A DNA stretch of 64,000 nt from Terriglobia bacterium (GTDB taxonomy: Bacteria; Acidobacteriota; Terriglobia; Bryobacterales; Bryobacteraceae). This document shows, one piece after another, positions 8,898-18,642 of this stretch. Below the pieces are notes generated by a model that saw only the letters and a list, made by a program, of their open reading frames with translations, searched no databases and had not been told where the DNA came from. Location of the stretch: contig JAIQFS010000008.1 in NCBI GenBank assembly GCA_020073145.1, positions 186,001 through 250,000 of the forward strand. Direction: 5' to 3'. Numbering within the stretch: the first letter of the stretch is position 1; the number at the start of each line of letters is the position of its first letter. Position numbers and translations under genes: made by a program.

Positions 8898-11333
8898 ATG
8901 CCCGAAGGATCGTACCTGTATTGCGACGTGAGTCTGCCGGTGCCGATGGATCAGCCGTTCACTTACGCGCTGCCCGAGACGCTGCGCCATCGGGTCCGCG
9001 CGGGCAGCCGCGTCATGGTTCCGTTCGGCCCGCGCCGCATGACGGGCGTCGTGCTGAATTGCCACGATGATCGGCCGGCCATGGCCACCCGCGAAGCGCT
9101 GCGGCTGCTCGATGCCGAGCCCGTGCTCGATGCCGGGTTGCTGGCGCTCGGCCGCTGGATCGCCGCCTACTATTGCGCGCCCCTGGGCGAGGTTCTGCGC
9201 GGCATGCTGCCGCTGGCCGGGGACGTGCGCCACGGCAAGGTGTGGTCGCTGACCGATTCCGGGCGTGACGCCGCGCGCCAGTTGCTGCTGGATTCCGAGC
9301 CGGACGATCCCGCCACCCAGGTGCTGCGCATCCTCGAGCGGCGGCCGCTTTCGGCCGCCTCCCTCGCTCGGGCGCTGCCGTTATCCGACAAGGCCATCCG
9401 TTCGCTCGAGCGCCGCGGTTTCCTGGTGGCCGAGCAGGTCGAGACCCAACGCGATCCCCTCCGCGCGTCGGCCGAGCGGTTGCGTGTGGAGCTTGTGGCC
9501 CCTCCGGGCGAGGCTCAACCAGCAGCCAGGCTGAAGAAGCCTGAGCGCGAGCTCCGCGCGTTTCTGGAACTGCATCCCGGATCGCACAACCTGAAAGACC
9601 TGGAGGGCCTGGTCAAGAACGCCAGTCCGGCGGCGCGTTCCCTGGCGCGCCAAGGCCTGCTCCTGTTGAAGCCCGAGCCGCTGGCCATCCGCTCCGGTCC
9701 GGTGCGCGCTCCGCACCGGCTCAACACCGCCCAGCAGATGGCGTTCAACCAGATTCGCGCGGCGATTGAGAGCCGCACGTTCCGGGCGTTTCTGCTTCAC
9801 GGCGTCACCGGGTCGGGCAAAACCGAGGTGTACCTCACCGCCATCGAGTCCGTGCTGGCGCAGGGACGCAGTGCCTTGCTGCTGGTTCCCGAAATCGCTC
9901 TGACGCCCGCCATGGCCGGCCAGTTTTTCTCGCGTTTCCCGGACAAGGTGGCCATCCTCCACAGCGCCTTCACCGACGGCGAGCGCTCCGAGCAGTGGCG
10001 GCGCATCCGCTCCGGCGCTGCGCCGGTGGTTGTGGGCACGCGCTCGGGAGTCTTCGCGCCCGTGCGCCACCTCGGCCTGATCGTCGTCGATGAAGAGCAC
10101 GACGGCAGCTACAAGCAGGAGGAGACGCCGCGCTACAACGGACGGGATGTGGCCGTCGTGCGGGCCCAGGCTGCCGGCGCCTGCGTGGTGCTCGGTTCGG
10201 CAACCCCCAGCCTGGAAAGCCGGTATAACGCGCAGTGCGGCAAATATACCTTGCTCGAGATCCCCGGCCGCATCGAAGAGCGCCCCATGCCTACCGTCGA
10301 ACTCATCGATATGCGCCAGGAATTCCTGGAGACTCGTCAGCAGGCGACCTTCTCCCGCAAACTGCTCGAAGCCCTCCAGGGGCGTCTGGAAAACCGCGAG
10401 CAGACCATCGTTCTGCTGAACCGCCGCGGCTTCTCGAGCTTTGTGGCCTGCCGCGCCTGCGGCGAGCGCGTGCAGTGCATCAACTGCTCGGTCACCTTGA
10501 CCTTCCACAAGCGTGACCGCCGCCTGCTCTGCCACTATTGCGGCTATGCGCTAAAGCCTCCCAGCGTTTGTCCCAAGTGCTCCAGTGACCACATCTACTT
10601 CCTCGGCCTGGGATCGGAGCGGGTGGAGGAGGAGCTGCACCGCCACTTTCCCGCGGCGCGCATTGCGCGGCTCGATCGCGACACCGCCACCGGCAAGCGC
10701 CAGTTTGAAACCATCCTGCACGCCTTCCGCGAAGGAGAATACGACGTTCTGGTGGGCACCCAGATGATCGCCAAGGGCCACGACATTCCCAATGTGACGC
10801 TGGTGGGCGTCATCTCTGCCGATATCGGGTTGGGAATGCCGGATTTCCGCGCGGCCGAGCGCGCCTTTCAACTGCTCACGCAAGTGGCCGGGCGCGCGGG
10901 GCGCGGTTCCGTGCCCGGCATCGTGTTGATCCAGACCATCAACCCCGACCACTATGCCGTCCGCCTGGCCGCTGCCCACGATTATCCGGCGTTTTACGAA
11001 AAGGAGCTGGCCTTCCGCCGCGCCATGCACTACCCGCCGTTCAGCGCCATGGCCAACGTGTTGGTGCGCAGCGAGAAAAAGGAAATGGCCTTGCGGATGA
11101 GCTCCGAACTGGCGCGGCTGATGACTCCCCCGCCCGCCAAACTCAAAGTGCTCGGGCCGGCCGAAGCGCCCGTGCCGCGCCTGCATAATGAATATCGATA
11201 TCAATTCCTCATCAAAGCCGCCAGCCGCAAGGCGCTGAACAGCCTGCTGCAACAGGTGCGCGGCTTCGCCGTGGAACACAAATGGGGGGCCACGACGTTG
11301 ATGATCGACGTGGACCCGCTCACGTTGATGTAG
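8898..11333 (+). CDS. priA: Primosomal replication restart helicase PriA
   Basis: Superfamily 2 helicase that reloads the replisome at stalled forks. 811 residues from the ATG at 8898, which has a TGGAGG site 5 bases upstream. Order: N-terminal 3'-end binding domain (SLPVPMDQPFTYALPE), winged helix, helicase core with Walker A GVTGSGKTEVY near residue 302 and DEEHD box, then the zinc cluster CRACGERVQCINC...CHYCGY...CPKC near residues 518-563, then the second RecA lobe ending in a QVAGRAGRG motif. It is a single gene transcribed away from polX. Confidence 0.96.
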   Translation: MPEGSYLYCDVSLPVPMDQPFTYALPETLRHRVRAGSRVMVPFGPRRMTGVVLNCHDDRPAMATREALRLLDAEPVLDAGLLALGRWIAAYYCAPLGEVLRGMLPLAGDVRHGKVWSLTDSGRDAARQLLLDSEPDDPATQVLRILERRPLSAASLARALPLSDKAIRSLERRGFLVAEQVETQRDPLRASAERLRVELVAPPGEAQPAARLKKPERELRAFLELHPGSHNLKDLEGLVKNASPAARSLARQGLLLLKPEPLAIRSGPVRAPHRLNTAQQMAFNQIRAAIESRTFRAFLLHGVTGSGKTEVYLTAIESVLAQGRSALLLVPEIALTPAMAGQFFSRFPDKVAILHSAFTDGERSEQWRRIRSGAAPVVVGTRSGVFAPVRHLGLIVVDEEHDGSYKQEETPRYNGRDVAVVRAQAAGACVVLGSATPSLESRYNAQCGKYTLLEIPGRIEERPMPTVELIDMRQEFLETRQQATFSRKLLEALQGRLENREQTIVLLNRRGFSSFVACRACGERVQCINCSVTLTFHKRDRRLLCHYCGYALKPPSVCPKCSSDHIYFLGLGSERVEEELHRHFPAARIARLDRDTATGKRQFETILHAFREGEYDVLVGTQMIAKGHDIPNVTLVGVISADIGLGMPDFRAAERAFQLLTQVAGRAGRGSVPGIVLIQTINPDHYAVRLAAAHDYPAFYEKELAFRRAMHYPPFSAMANVLVRSEKKEMALRMSSELARLMTPPPAKLKVLGPAEAPVPRLHNEYRYQFLIKAASRKALNSLLQQVRGFAVEHKWGATTLMIDVDPLTLM

Positions 11334-11341
11334 GGTCCGGC

Positions 11342-12352
11342 TCAGCCTTTCAGGTAGTCCTGCACCTGGGCCAGCGCCGGCTCCGCATCGGCGCCGGGCA
11401 GACGCTCCACCACCGCCACCTCCACCTGAATGGCGGGGCGCACGGTTCTGCCTCCCTGCACGCACGCATAGGCGCCGGAGAGACGTTCCGCGATCCACTT
11501 GGCGGCAGTCAGAGCCTCGGCCTTTTTCGGCGGCCCGATGGCGATGAATTCTTCCTCGCCCCAGCGCCCCAACACCGCCGCCGGAGTCAGGGAATTGCGC
11601 AGCCGCTTGATGAAGGCGCCCGCCAGTTCCTGGGCGACCTCTTTGCCGAAATCCTTCTCCGACTGGCGGATTCCGCGGGCGCCTACCAACAGCAGGGCGG
11701 CGCCTTCCGGAGCGCCGCGAATCCGTTTCTCCATCTCGGCACGATTGAAGACTTTGGTCAGAGTGTCGAGCGCGGCGGCGTTCTCTAGCGCGTCAATCCG
11801 CTGATGCAGCCCGCGAATCTCTACCAGAAACTGGGAGACCGTCATCAGGTGTTGTTTGCGCAGTTCTTCCAGGCTCTGCTCGATGCCTGCGGTAGTTTCG
11901 ACCAGCGCCGGCCGCATCGCCTCCAGATGTTCGGACTCGGAGATCTCTCGCAGGGTCTTGACGGCCTTCCTCATTTGCCCTGCGTGATCCCCATCGCTCT
12001 GGTTGAATGCGTTGTAGATGTCTTGCAGAGCGGTGGCAGTGCTCGACAATTCCTCCCGAAGTTGCTTGAGGAAATCGGCCGCTTTGTCCCGGTATTCCCG
12101 CAGCAGGCCGCGGAGGGCGGAGCGGCTTTCCGTCAGCGTCTCCGCAGTGCCGACGGCCAGCCCATCTGTTAGTGCCTTTAAGTGACTACGATGGGGGACC
12201 GTGATCGTGTCTTCAAGCTCGACCGCGTATTGTGCTGCGTTCTGGAGGGCGGCGATGTAGCAATCGAGCGTCAGCAAGCGAAGCTGATCGCATTTCTCCA
12301 GGTCGCTCATCGCATGATTAATCGAGATCATGCTCGGCTCAACCCATTCCAT
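11342..12352 (-). CDS. GGDEF-fold protein with degenerate signature (GEEEF)
   Basis: 336 residues from ATG 12352, preceded by CAGGAG; a TTG at 12370 is an alternative. The first 190 residues are predicted alpha-helical with long charged stretches, possibly coiled coil, and no membrane segment. The C-terminal part has the diguanylate cyclase entry motif DTLTKVFNRAEMEKRI and the active-site loop as RWGEEEF, where GGDEF or GGEEF is expected: the second glycine is Glu. That change should weaken or abolish GTP binding, so a regulatory or effector role is as likely as c-di-GMP synthesis. It is divergent from lexA. Confidence 0.75.
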   Translation of the reverse strand: MEWVEPSMISINHAMSDLEKCDQLRLLTLDCYIAALQNAAQYAVELEDTITVPHRSHLKALTDGLAVGTAETLTESRSALRGLLREYRDKAADFLKQLREELSSTATALQDIYNAFNQSDGDHAGQMRKAVKTLREISESEHLEAMRPALVETTAGIEQSLEELRKQHLMTVSQFLVEIRGLHQRIDALENAAALDTLTKVFNRAEMEKRIRGAPEGAALLLVGARGIRQSEKDFGKEVAQELAGAFIKRLRNSLTPAAVLGRWGEEEFIAIGPPKKAEALTAAKWIAERLSGAYACVQGGRTVRPAIQVEVAVVERLPGADAEPALAQVQDYLKG

Positions 12353-12403
12353 CGGCGACCACTCCTGCAAACTTTACACTGGTAATTTCCCCTTTTCTTC
12401 GCC

Positions 12404-12409
12404 TATAAT
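12404..12409 (+). promoter_or_regulatory. -10 element TATAAT of lexA inside a GCC/GGC dyad
   Basis: TATAAT lies 15 bases before the lexA ATG, flanked symmetrically as GCC-TATAAT-GGC (12401-12412). No clear -35 element is seen. A repressor site over the -10 would suit autoregulation, but the dyad is short and unproven. Confidence 0.4.
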
Positions 12410-12423
12410 GGCAAGGGATCTAC

Positions 12424-13044
12424 ATGCCTCTCACCAAGCGACAAAAGCAGGTGCTCGATTTCATTGCCCATTTTCAGGACGAAAATGGTTACTGCCCCAG
12501 CTATGAAGAGATCGCCCACGGGCTGGAACTGGCCTCCCTGGCAACCGTGCACAAACACATCTCGGCGCTCGAAGGAAAGGCGTACCTCAAGCGCGGGTTC
12601 AATCAGAGCCGGTCGCTGGAACTGGCGCCTAAATACCTGCAGGAACAGCGTCGCTCCAAGCCGTCCACGGAAATCCCCTTGCTAGGGAGGATCGCGGCCG
12701 GTACTCCCGTCGAATCAGTGGCCCAGCGCGAAACGTTGAATTTTGCGGAGTTTACCGCCAACGCCAACACCTTCGCGCTGGAGGTTCGCGGCAATTCCAT
12801 GATCGACGATCATATCTGCGACGGAGACTTGATCTTGCTCGAAAAAGTCTCTCAGGCGCGCGACGGCGATATCGTGGTGGCTCTCGTGTCTGGCAGTGAC
12901 ACCACCTTGAAACGGTTCTACCGGGAATCCGGGGATCAGGTGCGGCTCCAACCGGCGAACTCGACGCTTAAGCCGATCCTCGTTCCCGCGCGCGAAGTTC
13001 AAATTCAGGGAAGACTGCTGGCCGTTCTGCGGAAATACCGGTAA
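12424..13044 (+). CDS. lexA: LexA repressor of the SOS response
   Basis: 206 residues, standard length. The N-terminal winged helix-turn-helix (about 1-65) includes GYCPSYEEIAHGLELAS. The self-cleavage bond is Ala92-Gly93 in GRIAAGTPVE; the catalytic dyad is Ser125 (GNSMIDD) and Lys163 (TTLKRFY). RecA-stimulated cleavage therefore appears intact. An AAGGG ribosome site precedes the ATG. Candidate targets in this window include dinB, but no shared operator could be defined by eye. It converges on the DUF2934 gene with a 5-base gap. Confidence 0.96.
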   Translation: MPLTKRQKQVLDFIAHFQDENGYCPSYEEIAHGLELASLATVHKHISALEGKAYLKRGFNQSRSLELAPKYLQEQRRSKPSTEIPLLGRIAAGTPVESVAQRETLNFAEFTANANTFALEVRGNSMIDDHICDGDLILLEKVSQARDGDIVVALVSGSDTTLKRFYRESGDQVRLQPANSTLKPILVPAREVQIQGRLLAVLRKYR

Positions 13045-13049
13045 GGAAC

Positions 13050-13373
13050 TTACGCCCGGCCGGCGAGGTCCCGTCGGCGCAGCTCTTCTTCGGCCCGCCG
13101 CCAGTCTTCTTCGGGATTGCCGTGCTGGCACCCCCGGGCTTCCCACATCGCGTACGCCATGCGGGCGATTTCTTCGTGCGAGAGCGCTTGCTCGGCAACG
13201 AAAGTGGTGTCACGGGCGGGCGCTTCCGCCGGGCGAGCCGGCCTCGACCCAGACTCAGCCGCCGCTTGAGAGCGTGGGGTCCGCGTCGCCGTTGAGGCGC
13301 GGCGCGATCGGGCCGCAGCCGCAGAGGCGGACGAGATCACGATATCTTTCTCGGGGTTGCTCTTTCTAGGCAT
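13050..13373 (-). CDS. DUF2934 domain protein
   Basis: 107 residues from ATG 13373, preceded by AGGATTGT. The first two thirds are low-complexity Arg/Ala/Ser-rich sequence, likely disordered and basic. The C-terminal 40 residues match DUF2934: HEEIARMAYAMWEARG, then GNPEEDWRRAEEELRRR. This short domain is common in acidobacteria and proteobacteria; its function is unknown. It is transcribed divergently from the nfeD operon. Confidence 0.8.
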   Translation of the reverse strand: MPRKSNPEKDIVISSASAAAARSRRASTATRTPRSQAAAESGSRPARPAEAPARDTTFVAEQALSHEEIARMAYAMWEARGCQHGNPEEDWRRAEEELRRRDLAGRA

Positions 13374-13518
13374 ACAATCCTGACTCCGACTTCGGGAACT
13401 CCTTTTGCTCATTTTAGCCGATTGCGCAGCCAAAGCTCATTGAAAGTTTCTATCCGTTTAATGCGCATCGTGCTTTTTAGGACTGGCATGTCCGCGAATT
13501 GATAAGATAGAGGTTAGA

Positions 13519-14814
13519 TTGCTCAAGAGTGCCCTTGCCGTTCTTGCCCTGGCCCTTCTGGCGCCAGCCGCTTCCGCGGCCCCGAAGGTGGTCGCGGTCG
13601 ATGTCGATGGGATGGTGCACCCCGTCACCACCGAGATCGTGGGCAGCGCTCTGGAACAGGCCAGGCAGGAAGGCGCGGCTCTGGTCATCGTCCGGCTCAA
13701 CACACCCGGCGGCCTGATGGACGCCATGCGCGAAACCATTGAAAAAATGGTCGCTTCGCCCGTGCCGGTAGTCACCTATGTCGAACCCAGCGGCGGGCGG
13801 TCGGCTTCGGCCGGCTTCTTTCTGCTCGAGGCCGGGGACGTGGCCGCCATGGCGCCCGGCACCAATACCGGAGCCGCCCATCCGGTTGCCATGGGCGGTG
13901 AGATGGACGCCGTCATGAGCCAGAAGGTGGAAAACGATGCCGCCGCTTACCTTCGCAGCATCTGCGTCAAACGCGGCCGCAATTCCGAACTGGCCGAGAC
14001 GGCCGTCCGCCAGAGCAAGTCGTTTACCGAGCGCGAAGCGCTCGACCAGCATCTGATCGATCTGGTCGCCCCCAACGAAGGCGAACTGCTGGCGGCGCTC
14101 GACGGCCGCGTCATCACCCGCTTCGATGGCTCGAAACTGACGCTGCACACCGCCGGCGCCACAGTCGAGGTTTACGACCGCAGCCTGCGCCAGAAAATTA
14201 TCGCCGCCATCGCCGACCCCAACATCGCCCTGATCCTGCTGGTGCTGGGAGCGCTCGGGATTTATGTGGAGTTCTCGTCGCCCGGTCTCATCGCTCCGGG
14301 CGTGGTAGGTGCGATTATGGTGCTGCTCGGTCTCTCGGCCCTTTCCGTCCTGCCCATCAACTGGTTGGGCGCGGCGCTGCTGCTCCTGGCTTTCACTCTG
14401 TTCGTGCTGGAAGCCCATTTCACGTCCCATGGAGTGTTGGGAATCGGTGGCGCCATTGCCATGGTACTGGGCGCGGTCATGCTGGTGAACGCGCCGATTC
14501 CCGAGATGCGCATCCGCTGGACAACGGCACTCGGGCTGGCGCTCCCCTTTTCCTTGATTACGGTGTTCTTGCTCTCCCTGGTCGTGCGCGCGCGCCAGAA
14601 CAAGGTGGCCACCGGCGTCGAAGGCATGATCGGCCTCACCGGGTCGGCCCTCACCGAGATCTCTCCCGAAGGCCAAGTGTTCGTGCGCGGCGAGTATTGG
14701 AACGCCGTCGCGGTTCGGCCGGTGGCGGCGGGCGCGCGCGTCCGGGTCACGGCCATTGATAAACTCAAGCTCACGGTAGAACCTGTGCCGGATTCTTCTG
14801 GAGGCCAACAGTGA
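13519..14814 (+). CDS. NfeD-family membrane-bound serine protease (ClpP class)
   Basis: 431 residues from TTG 13519, 6 bases after an AGAGG site. Order: signal peptide (to about 22); ClpP-like protease domain with the [10 protein letters not shown] and [10 protein letters not shown] motifs carrying the nucleophilic serine; four to five membrane helices (about 235-355); C-terminal OB-fold NfeD domain with [28 protein letters not shown] broken across two strands. Such proteases act on membrane proteins together with a stomatin-type partner, and the next gene, overlapping by 4 bases, is exactly that. Confidence 0.92.
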   Translation: MLKSALAVLALALLAPAASAAPKVVAVDVDGMVHPVTTEIVGSALEQARQEGAALVIVRLNTPGGLMDAMRETIEKMVASPVPVVTYVEPSGGRSASAGFFLLEAGDVAAMAPGTNTGAAHPVAMGGEMDAVMSQKVENDAAAYLRSICVKRGRNSELAETAVRQSKSFTEREALDQHLIDLVAPNEGELLAALDGRVITRFDGSKLTLHTAGATVEVYDRSLRQKIIAAIADPNIALILLVLGALGIYVEFSSPGLIAPGVVGAIMVLLGLSALSVLPINWLGAALLLLAFTLFVLEAHFTSHGVLGIGGAIAMVLGAVMLVNAPIPEMRIRWTTALGLALPFSLITVFLLSLVVRARQNKVATGVEGMIGLTGSALTEISPEGQVFVRGEYWNAVAVRPVAAGARVRVTAIDKLKLTVEPVPDSSGGQQ

Positions 14815-15605
14815 ACGACGCAACTCTGATCTTTGTGGCGATCGTAGTGATTTACCTGGCGAGCTCGATCAAAATCCTGCGCGAATACGAGCGCGGCGTC
14901 ATCTTCCGGCTGGGCCGCCTGCTGCCGCAGCCCAAAGGCCCCGGCGTGATCCTGGTCTTTGCGCCGGTGGACCGGATCGTCCGCGTCTCCCTCCGCATCG
15001 ATACCCTCGAAGTGCCCGCCCAGGACGTCATCACGCGCGACAACGTCACCGTCAAGGTGAACGCGGTGCTCTACTTCCGCGTCATCGAACCGCGCCTGGC
15101 GGTGGTCGAGGTCTCCAACTTTCTCTATGCCACCTCGCAGCTCGCCCAAACCACGCTGCGTAGCGTGCTGGGCGAAGTGGAACTCGACGAATTGCTGAGC
15201 CAGCGTGAGAAACTCAACCTGCGCCTGCAGGCTGTGCTCGACCAGCAAACCGCCGCCTGGGGCGTCAAGGTCACCCTGGTGGAGGTCAAGCAGGTGGACC
15301 TGGCCGAGCAGATGATCCGCGCCATCGCACGGCAGGCGGAAGCCGAGCGCGAGCGGCGCGCCAAGATCATTCACGCGGAGGGCGAGTTCACCGCCGCGGA
15401 AAAGCTCGGAATGGCCGCCGAAGTCCTGCAACGCCAGCCTGCGGCGATTCAACTGCGCTATCTCCAGACCCTGGTGGAGATCGGCACCGAGAAAAATACC
15501 ACCATTGTTTTCCCGCTGCCGCTCGATATACTGACATCATTGGAGCGCGCCTTGGAACGAGTTGCCACGGGTGACCGGCCCGGCGCCGGCATCCCGAAAT
15601 CATGA
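14811..15605 (+). CDS. SPFH/stomatin-like protein (slipin)
   Basis: 264 residues. One N-terminal membrane anchor (about 5-20), then [12 protein letters not shown] and a complete SPFH/band 7 domain ([18 protein letters not shown]), then a charged helical region ([17 protein letters not shown]) that drives oligomer formation in stomatins. It starts within the last codons of the nfeD gene (GTGA overlap). Pairing of slipin and NfeD protease genes is a well-known arrangement, so a shared membrane quality-control role is inferred. Confidence 0.92.
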   Translation: MNDATLIFVAIVVIYLASSIKILREYERGVIFRLGRLLPQPKGPGVILVFAPVDRIVRVSLRIDTLEVPAQDVITRDNVTVKVNAVLYFRVIEPRLAVVEVSNFLYATSQLAQTTLRSVLGEVELDELLSQREKLNLRLQAVLDQQTAAWGVKVTLVEVKQVDLAEQMIRAIARQAEAERERRAKIIHAEGEFTAAEKLGMAAEVLQRQPAAIQLRYLQTLVEIGTEKNTTIVFPLPLDILTSLERALERVATGDRPGAGIPKS

Positions 15606-16246
15606 AGAATAACGAGACCGGTGAATTTGAGCTAGTGCTCGGCAATCGGCAACTGTTGAGCGGCTTTTTTATCGTCGTGCTGCTGTTTGGCGTCGCCTTC
15701 GCGATGGGCTACATCGTGGGCCGGAACTCGACGCCTTCCGCCAAATTGCAGGCGGAGGCGGCCTCCACGGCTACTGCGGCGGGCAAGGATGCCCGCCCGC
15801 AACCCGTAACACCGGCCCAGCCGGACCAGACCGCGCCCCCCTCCGATTCCTCCCAGCCTGCGGCCGCCGATCAATCCCCCGCGCAGCCGCCCGCCGAAAC
15901 CCCGGCGCCCCCGGTCCCCCAGCCCACTACGCAAGCAGCGGCTCCGCCGCCCGCCCAGGCCGCGCCGCCGACCCCTCGCCAAGCGCCTCCTGCGCCCGCC
16001 GGCGAGACCCCGTCCGCCGTCGCCGAGGCCCCGCCGGGTTCCTACTGGCAGGTCATCGCAACCTCCAACCGGACTTCTGCCGAGGCCCTCTCGCAAAGCT
16101 TGAAGGACAAGGGCTTTCCGGTCACTCTCAGCCCCGGTCCAAACAACTTGGTCCGCGTGCTGGTCGGACCTTACTCCGACACCCAGGCGATGGGCCGCGC
16201 CAAGACGCGCCTGGAAGACGCAGGATTTCATCCGGTTCGGAAGTAG
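15602..16246 (+). CDS. SPOR-domain membrane protein
   Basis: 214 residues. A membrane helix at about 18-40 ([20 protein letters not shown]) is followed by about 100 residues very rich in Pro, Ala and Gln, a flexible periplasmic linker, and a C-terminal SPOR domain (about 143-213; [19 protein letters not shown], then [10 protein letters not shown]). SPOR domains bind denuded peptidoglycan glycan strands, often at the septum, so the protein probably links the inner membrane to the wall. ATGA overlap with the slipin gene and a one-base gap to lipA. Confidence 0.88.
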   Translation: MKNNETGEFELVLGNRQLLSGFFIVVLLFGVAFAMGYIVGRNSTPSAKLQAEAASTATAAGKDARPQPVTPAQPDQTAPPSDSSQPAAADQSPAQPPAETPAPPVPQPTTQAAAPPPAQAAPPTPRQAPPAPAGETPSAVAEAPPGSYWQVIATSNRTSAEALSQSLKDKGFPVTLSPGPNNLVRVLVGPYSDTQAMGRAKTRLEDAGFHPVRK

Positions 16247-16247
16247 C

Positions 16248-17162
16248 GTGAGTGATTCGCTGGTCCACATCGCAAGCCCCCGGACGGACCACTCAGCCCG
16301 TCCGCGGCTGCCCGAGTGGGCGCGCAAGCCGCGCACGCACTTTGAATCGCTGAATACTCTGAAGCGCGACCTCCGGCGTCTCGGCCTGCACACCGTGTGC
16401 GAATCGGCCCGCTGCCCCAACATCCACGAGTGCTTCCACCGCAAGGCCGCCACGTTCATGATTCTCGGCGGCCGCTGCACGCGCGCCTGCGGCTTCTGCT
16501 CCGTGCCCAAAGGCCGCACGCCCCTCGACCCGGCCGAGCCCGGGCACGTCGCCCGCATGGCCGCCGACATGAACCTGCGCTACGTGGTCATCACCAGCGT
16601 CAACCGCGACGATCTTCCCGATGGCGGCTCGCGCCACTTCGCGGAAACTGTCCGCGCCGTCCGCCGCGCGCTGCCTGAGGCGCGCGTCGAAGTGCTGACT
16701 CCGGATTTCTGCGGCGATCTGGACGCCGTGGCGCGCGTCCTCGATGCCGCGCCCCACGTCTTCAATCACAATGTGGAAACCGTACCGCGCCTCTACCATC
16801 GCGTGCGGCCGCAGGCCGACTACCGCCAGTCGCTTCGCGTCCTCGAGTTCGCGCGAACCCACCCCGCCCGGGCGCTCACCAAATCGGGCTTGATGGTGGG
16901 GCTCGGAGAAACCGAAGAAGAAGTGCGCGCGCTGCTCGCCGGCCTGCGCGATGCCGGAACGGCAGTGGCCACCATCGGCCAGTATTTGCAACCCACGCGC
17001 CGGAACCTTCCGGTGGCCGCTTACATCGAGCCGGCGCAATTCGAACGCTACCGCGACTACGGCCTGTCCCTCGGTTTCCAGATGGTCTTTAGCGGCCCGC
17101 TGGTGCGTAGTTCCTACATGGCCGACCGGATCGACGAAGAAGCCCGGCGGGCGCCGTGCTGA
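16248..17162 (+). CDS. lipA: Lipoyl synthase
   Basis: Radical SAM enzyme inserting two sulfur atoms into octanoyl groups on lipoyl domains. 304 residues. The auxiliary cluster cysteines are C51, C56 and C62 (CESARCPNIHEC), and the radical SAM cluster cysteines are C77, C81 and C84 (CTRACGFC). The RSSY serine motif near the C-terminus, which ligates the auxiliary cluster, is present. It starts with GTG one base after the SPOR gene and overlaps lnt by 7 bases. Its product is needed by the E2 protein encoded at 27469-28638. Confidence 0.96.
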   Translation: MSDSLVHIASPRTDHSARPRLPEWARKPRTHFESLNTLKRDLRRLGLHTVCESARCPNIHECFHRKAATFMILGGRCTRACGFCSVPKGRTPLDPAEPGHVARMAADMNLRYVVITSVNRDDLPDGGSRHFAETVRAVRRALPEARVEVLTPDFCGDLDAVARVLDAAPHVFNHNVETVPRLYHRVRPQADYRQSLRVLEFARTHPARALTKSGLMVGLGETEEEVRALLAGLRDAGTAVATIGQYLQPTRRNLPVAAYIEPAQFERYRDYGLSLGFQMVFSGPLVRSSYMADRIDEEARRAPC

Positions 17163-18613
17163 ACCTGCTTCTGGCGCTCGTTACAGCGGCCCTCCTGATC
17201 TTCACCTTTCCCGGGTTCAACTTCGCCTTCCTGGCCCCGATCGCTGTCACGCCGCTCCTGATCGCGGTGGCGCGCGAGAAGCGGCCCCTACGCCGCTTCC
17301 TCATCGGATGGGCGGCCGGGTTCGTCTTCTGGCTGGGAGTCTGTTACTGGATCGAGAATGACCTGGCGCGCTTCGGCGGCGTGGGCCCAGCCGTCGCCTG
17401 GGCCCTCGAACTCCTGTTCGCCCTCGCCAAGGGCCTGCACCTGGCCGTGTTTGCGTTAGGAGCAGGGGTCCTGATCCGCCGCGGGTGGGCGGTGCCGGCC
17501 GTCGCCGCGTGGTGGGTGGCGGTCGAGGTGACGCACGGATCGCTCGGCTTCGCCTGGCTCGCGTTGGGCAACGCTGGCATCGATATGGCCGTGCCCCTCC
17601 GCTTGGCCCCCATCACCGGCGTCTGGGGACTCTCCTTCGTCTTCATGATGATGGCCACGGCCCTGGCGCTGGCCTTCCTGCGCCGTCCGCGCCTGGAGTT
17701 GCTGTGGCTGCTCCTCTTGCCATTTCTAATTTTTTTGCCGCCCCTGCCCCGCGCCGAGCGGGGCCAGGAGGCTGCGCTCCTGATGCAGCCCAACATCTCC
17801 GAGAGCGAAGAGTGGACGCCGGATTCGGTCCGGCGCATGGAAGACAACCTGGCGGCGCTCACTCTACGCGGCGTCCTGCTGGAACGTTCGCACCCACCGT
17901 CGATCGTGGTCTGGCCGGAAGTTCCCGCGCCGCTCTACTACGACGAAGATCTCCGATTCCGTGACTCCATGAACAACTTGGCGCGCGCCGCCCGGGCCAA
18001 TCTGCTGCTCGGCGTCGTCGCCCACACCCTCGGCGGCCGCCCGCTCAATTCCGCCCAATTGATCTCCCCCGCCGGCCTTCCCGTCAGCCGCTATGACAAA
18101 GTCAACCTGGTGCCGTTCGGCGAATTCGTGCCTTGGCCGTTCAACACGTTCGTCGACAAGATCTCGACCGAAACCGGCGACTTCGCGGCCGGCAAGCGGG
18201 TGACCATCTCGCCGGTGGACGGTCACCGGATCGGCGCCTTCATCTGTTACGAATCGGTCTTCCCGAACTTCGTGCGCCGGTTCGCCGCGGGCGGGGCCGA
18301 AGTGCTTTTCAACATTTCCAACGACGGTTGGTTCGGCAAAAGTGCCGCCCGCGAGCAGCACCTCCGTCTCGTGCGCATGCGCGCCGCTGAAAACCGCCGC
18401 TGGATTCTCCGGTCCACCAATGACGGCATCACTGCCACCATCGATTCCGCCGGGAGGCTGCGCGGCTCCCTGCCGCTCTACACCGAAGCCACCTCCTACG
18501 CCGGGTTTTCGTACATATCCGAGAAGACGGTTTATACGAAATACGGCGACTGGTTCGCGCTCCTCTGCGCCACCATTGCGCTCGTCTGTCTGGTTGCCGA
18601 GAGAATGCTGTGA
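17156..18613 (+). CDS. lnt: Apolipoprotein N-acyltransferase
   Basis: Last enzyme of lipoprotein maturation: it N-acylates the lipid-modified cysteine in the inner membrane. 485 residues with about six N-terminal membrane helices (to about 200) and a periplasmic nitrilase-type domain. The catalytic triad is E255 (VVWPEVPAP), K315 (RYDKVNLVPFGEF) and C364 (ICYESVFP). A final C-terminal helix is present. GTG start within the end of lipA. Its presence agrees with a diderm cell. Convergent with the ABC ATPase gene across 29 bases. Confidence 0.95.
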   Translation: MLNLLLALVTAALLIFTFPGFNFAFLAPIAVTPLLIAVAREKRPLRRFLIGWAAGFVFWLGVCYWIENDLARFGGVGPAVAWALELLFALAKGLHLAVFALGAGVLIRRGWAVPAVAAWWVAVEVTHGSLGFAWLALGNAGIDMAVPLRLAPITGVWGLSFVFMMMATALALAFLRRPRLELLWLLLLPFLIFLPPLPRAERGQEAALLMQPNISESEEWTPDSVRRMEDNLAALTLRGVLLERSHPPSIVVWPEVPAPLYYDEDLRFRDSMNNLARAARANLLLGVVAHTLGGRPLNSAQLISPAGLPVSRYDKVNLVPFGEFVPWPFNTFVDKISTETGDFAAGKRVTISPVDGHRIGAFICYESVFPNFVRRFAAGGAEVLFNISNDGWFGKSAAREQHLRLVRMRAAENRRWILRSTNDGITATIDSAGRLRGSLPLYTEATSYAGFSYISEKTVYTKYGDWFALLCATIALVCLVAERML

Positions 18614-18642
18614 AACGTTGCCTTTTGCCTTCTTCTCCTCCC

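Noticed and set aside
12370-12424. LexA box shared with dinB
   Set aside because: I compared the dinB and lexA upstream regions by eye and found no common palindrome beyond the TATAAT boxes.
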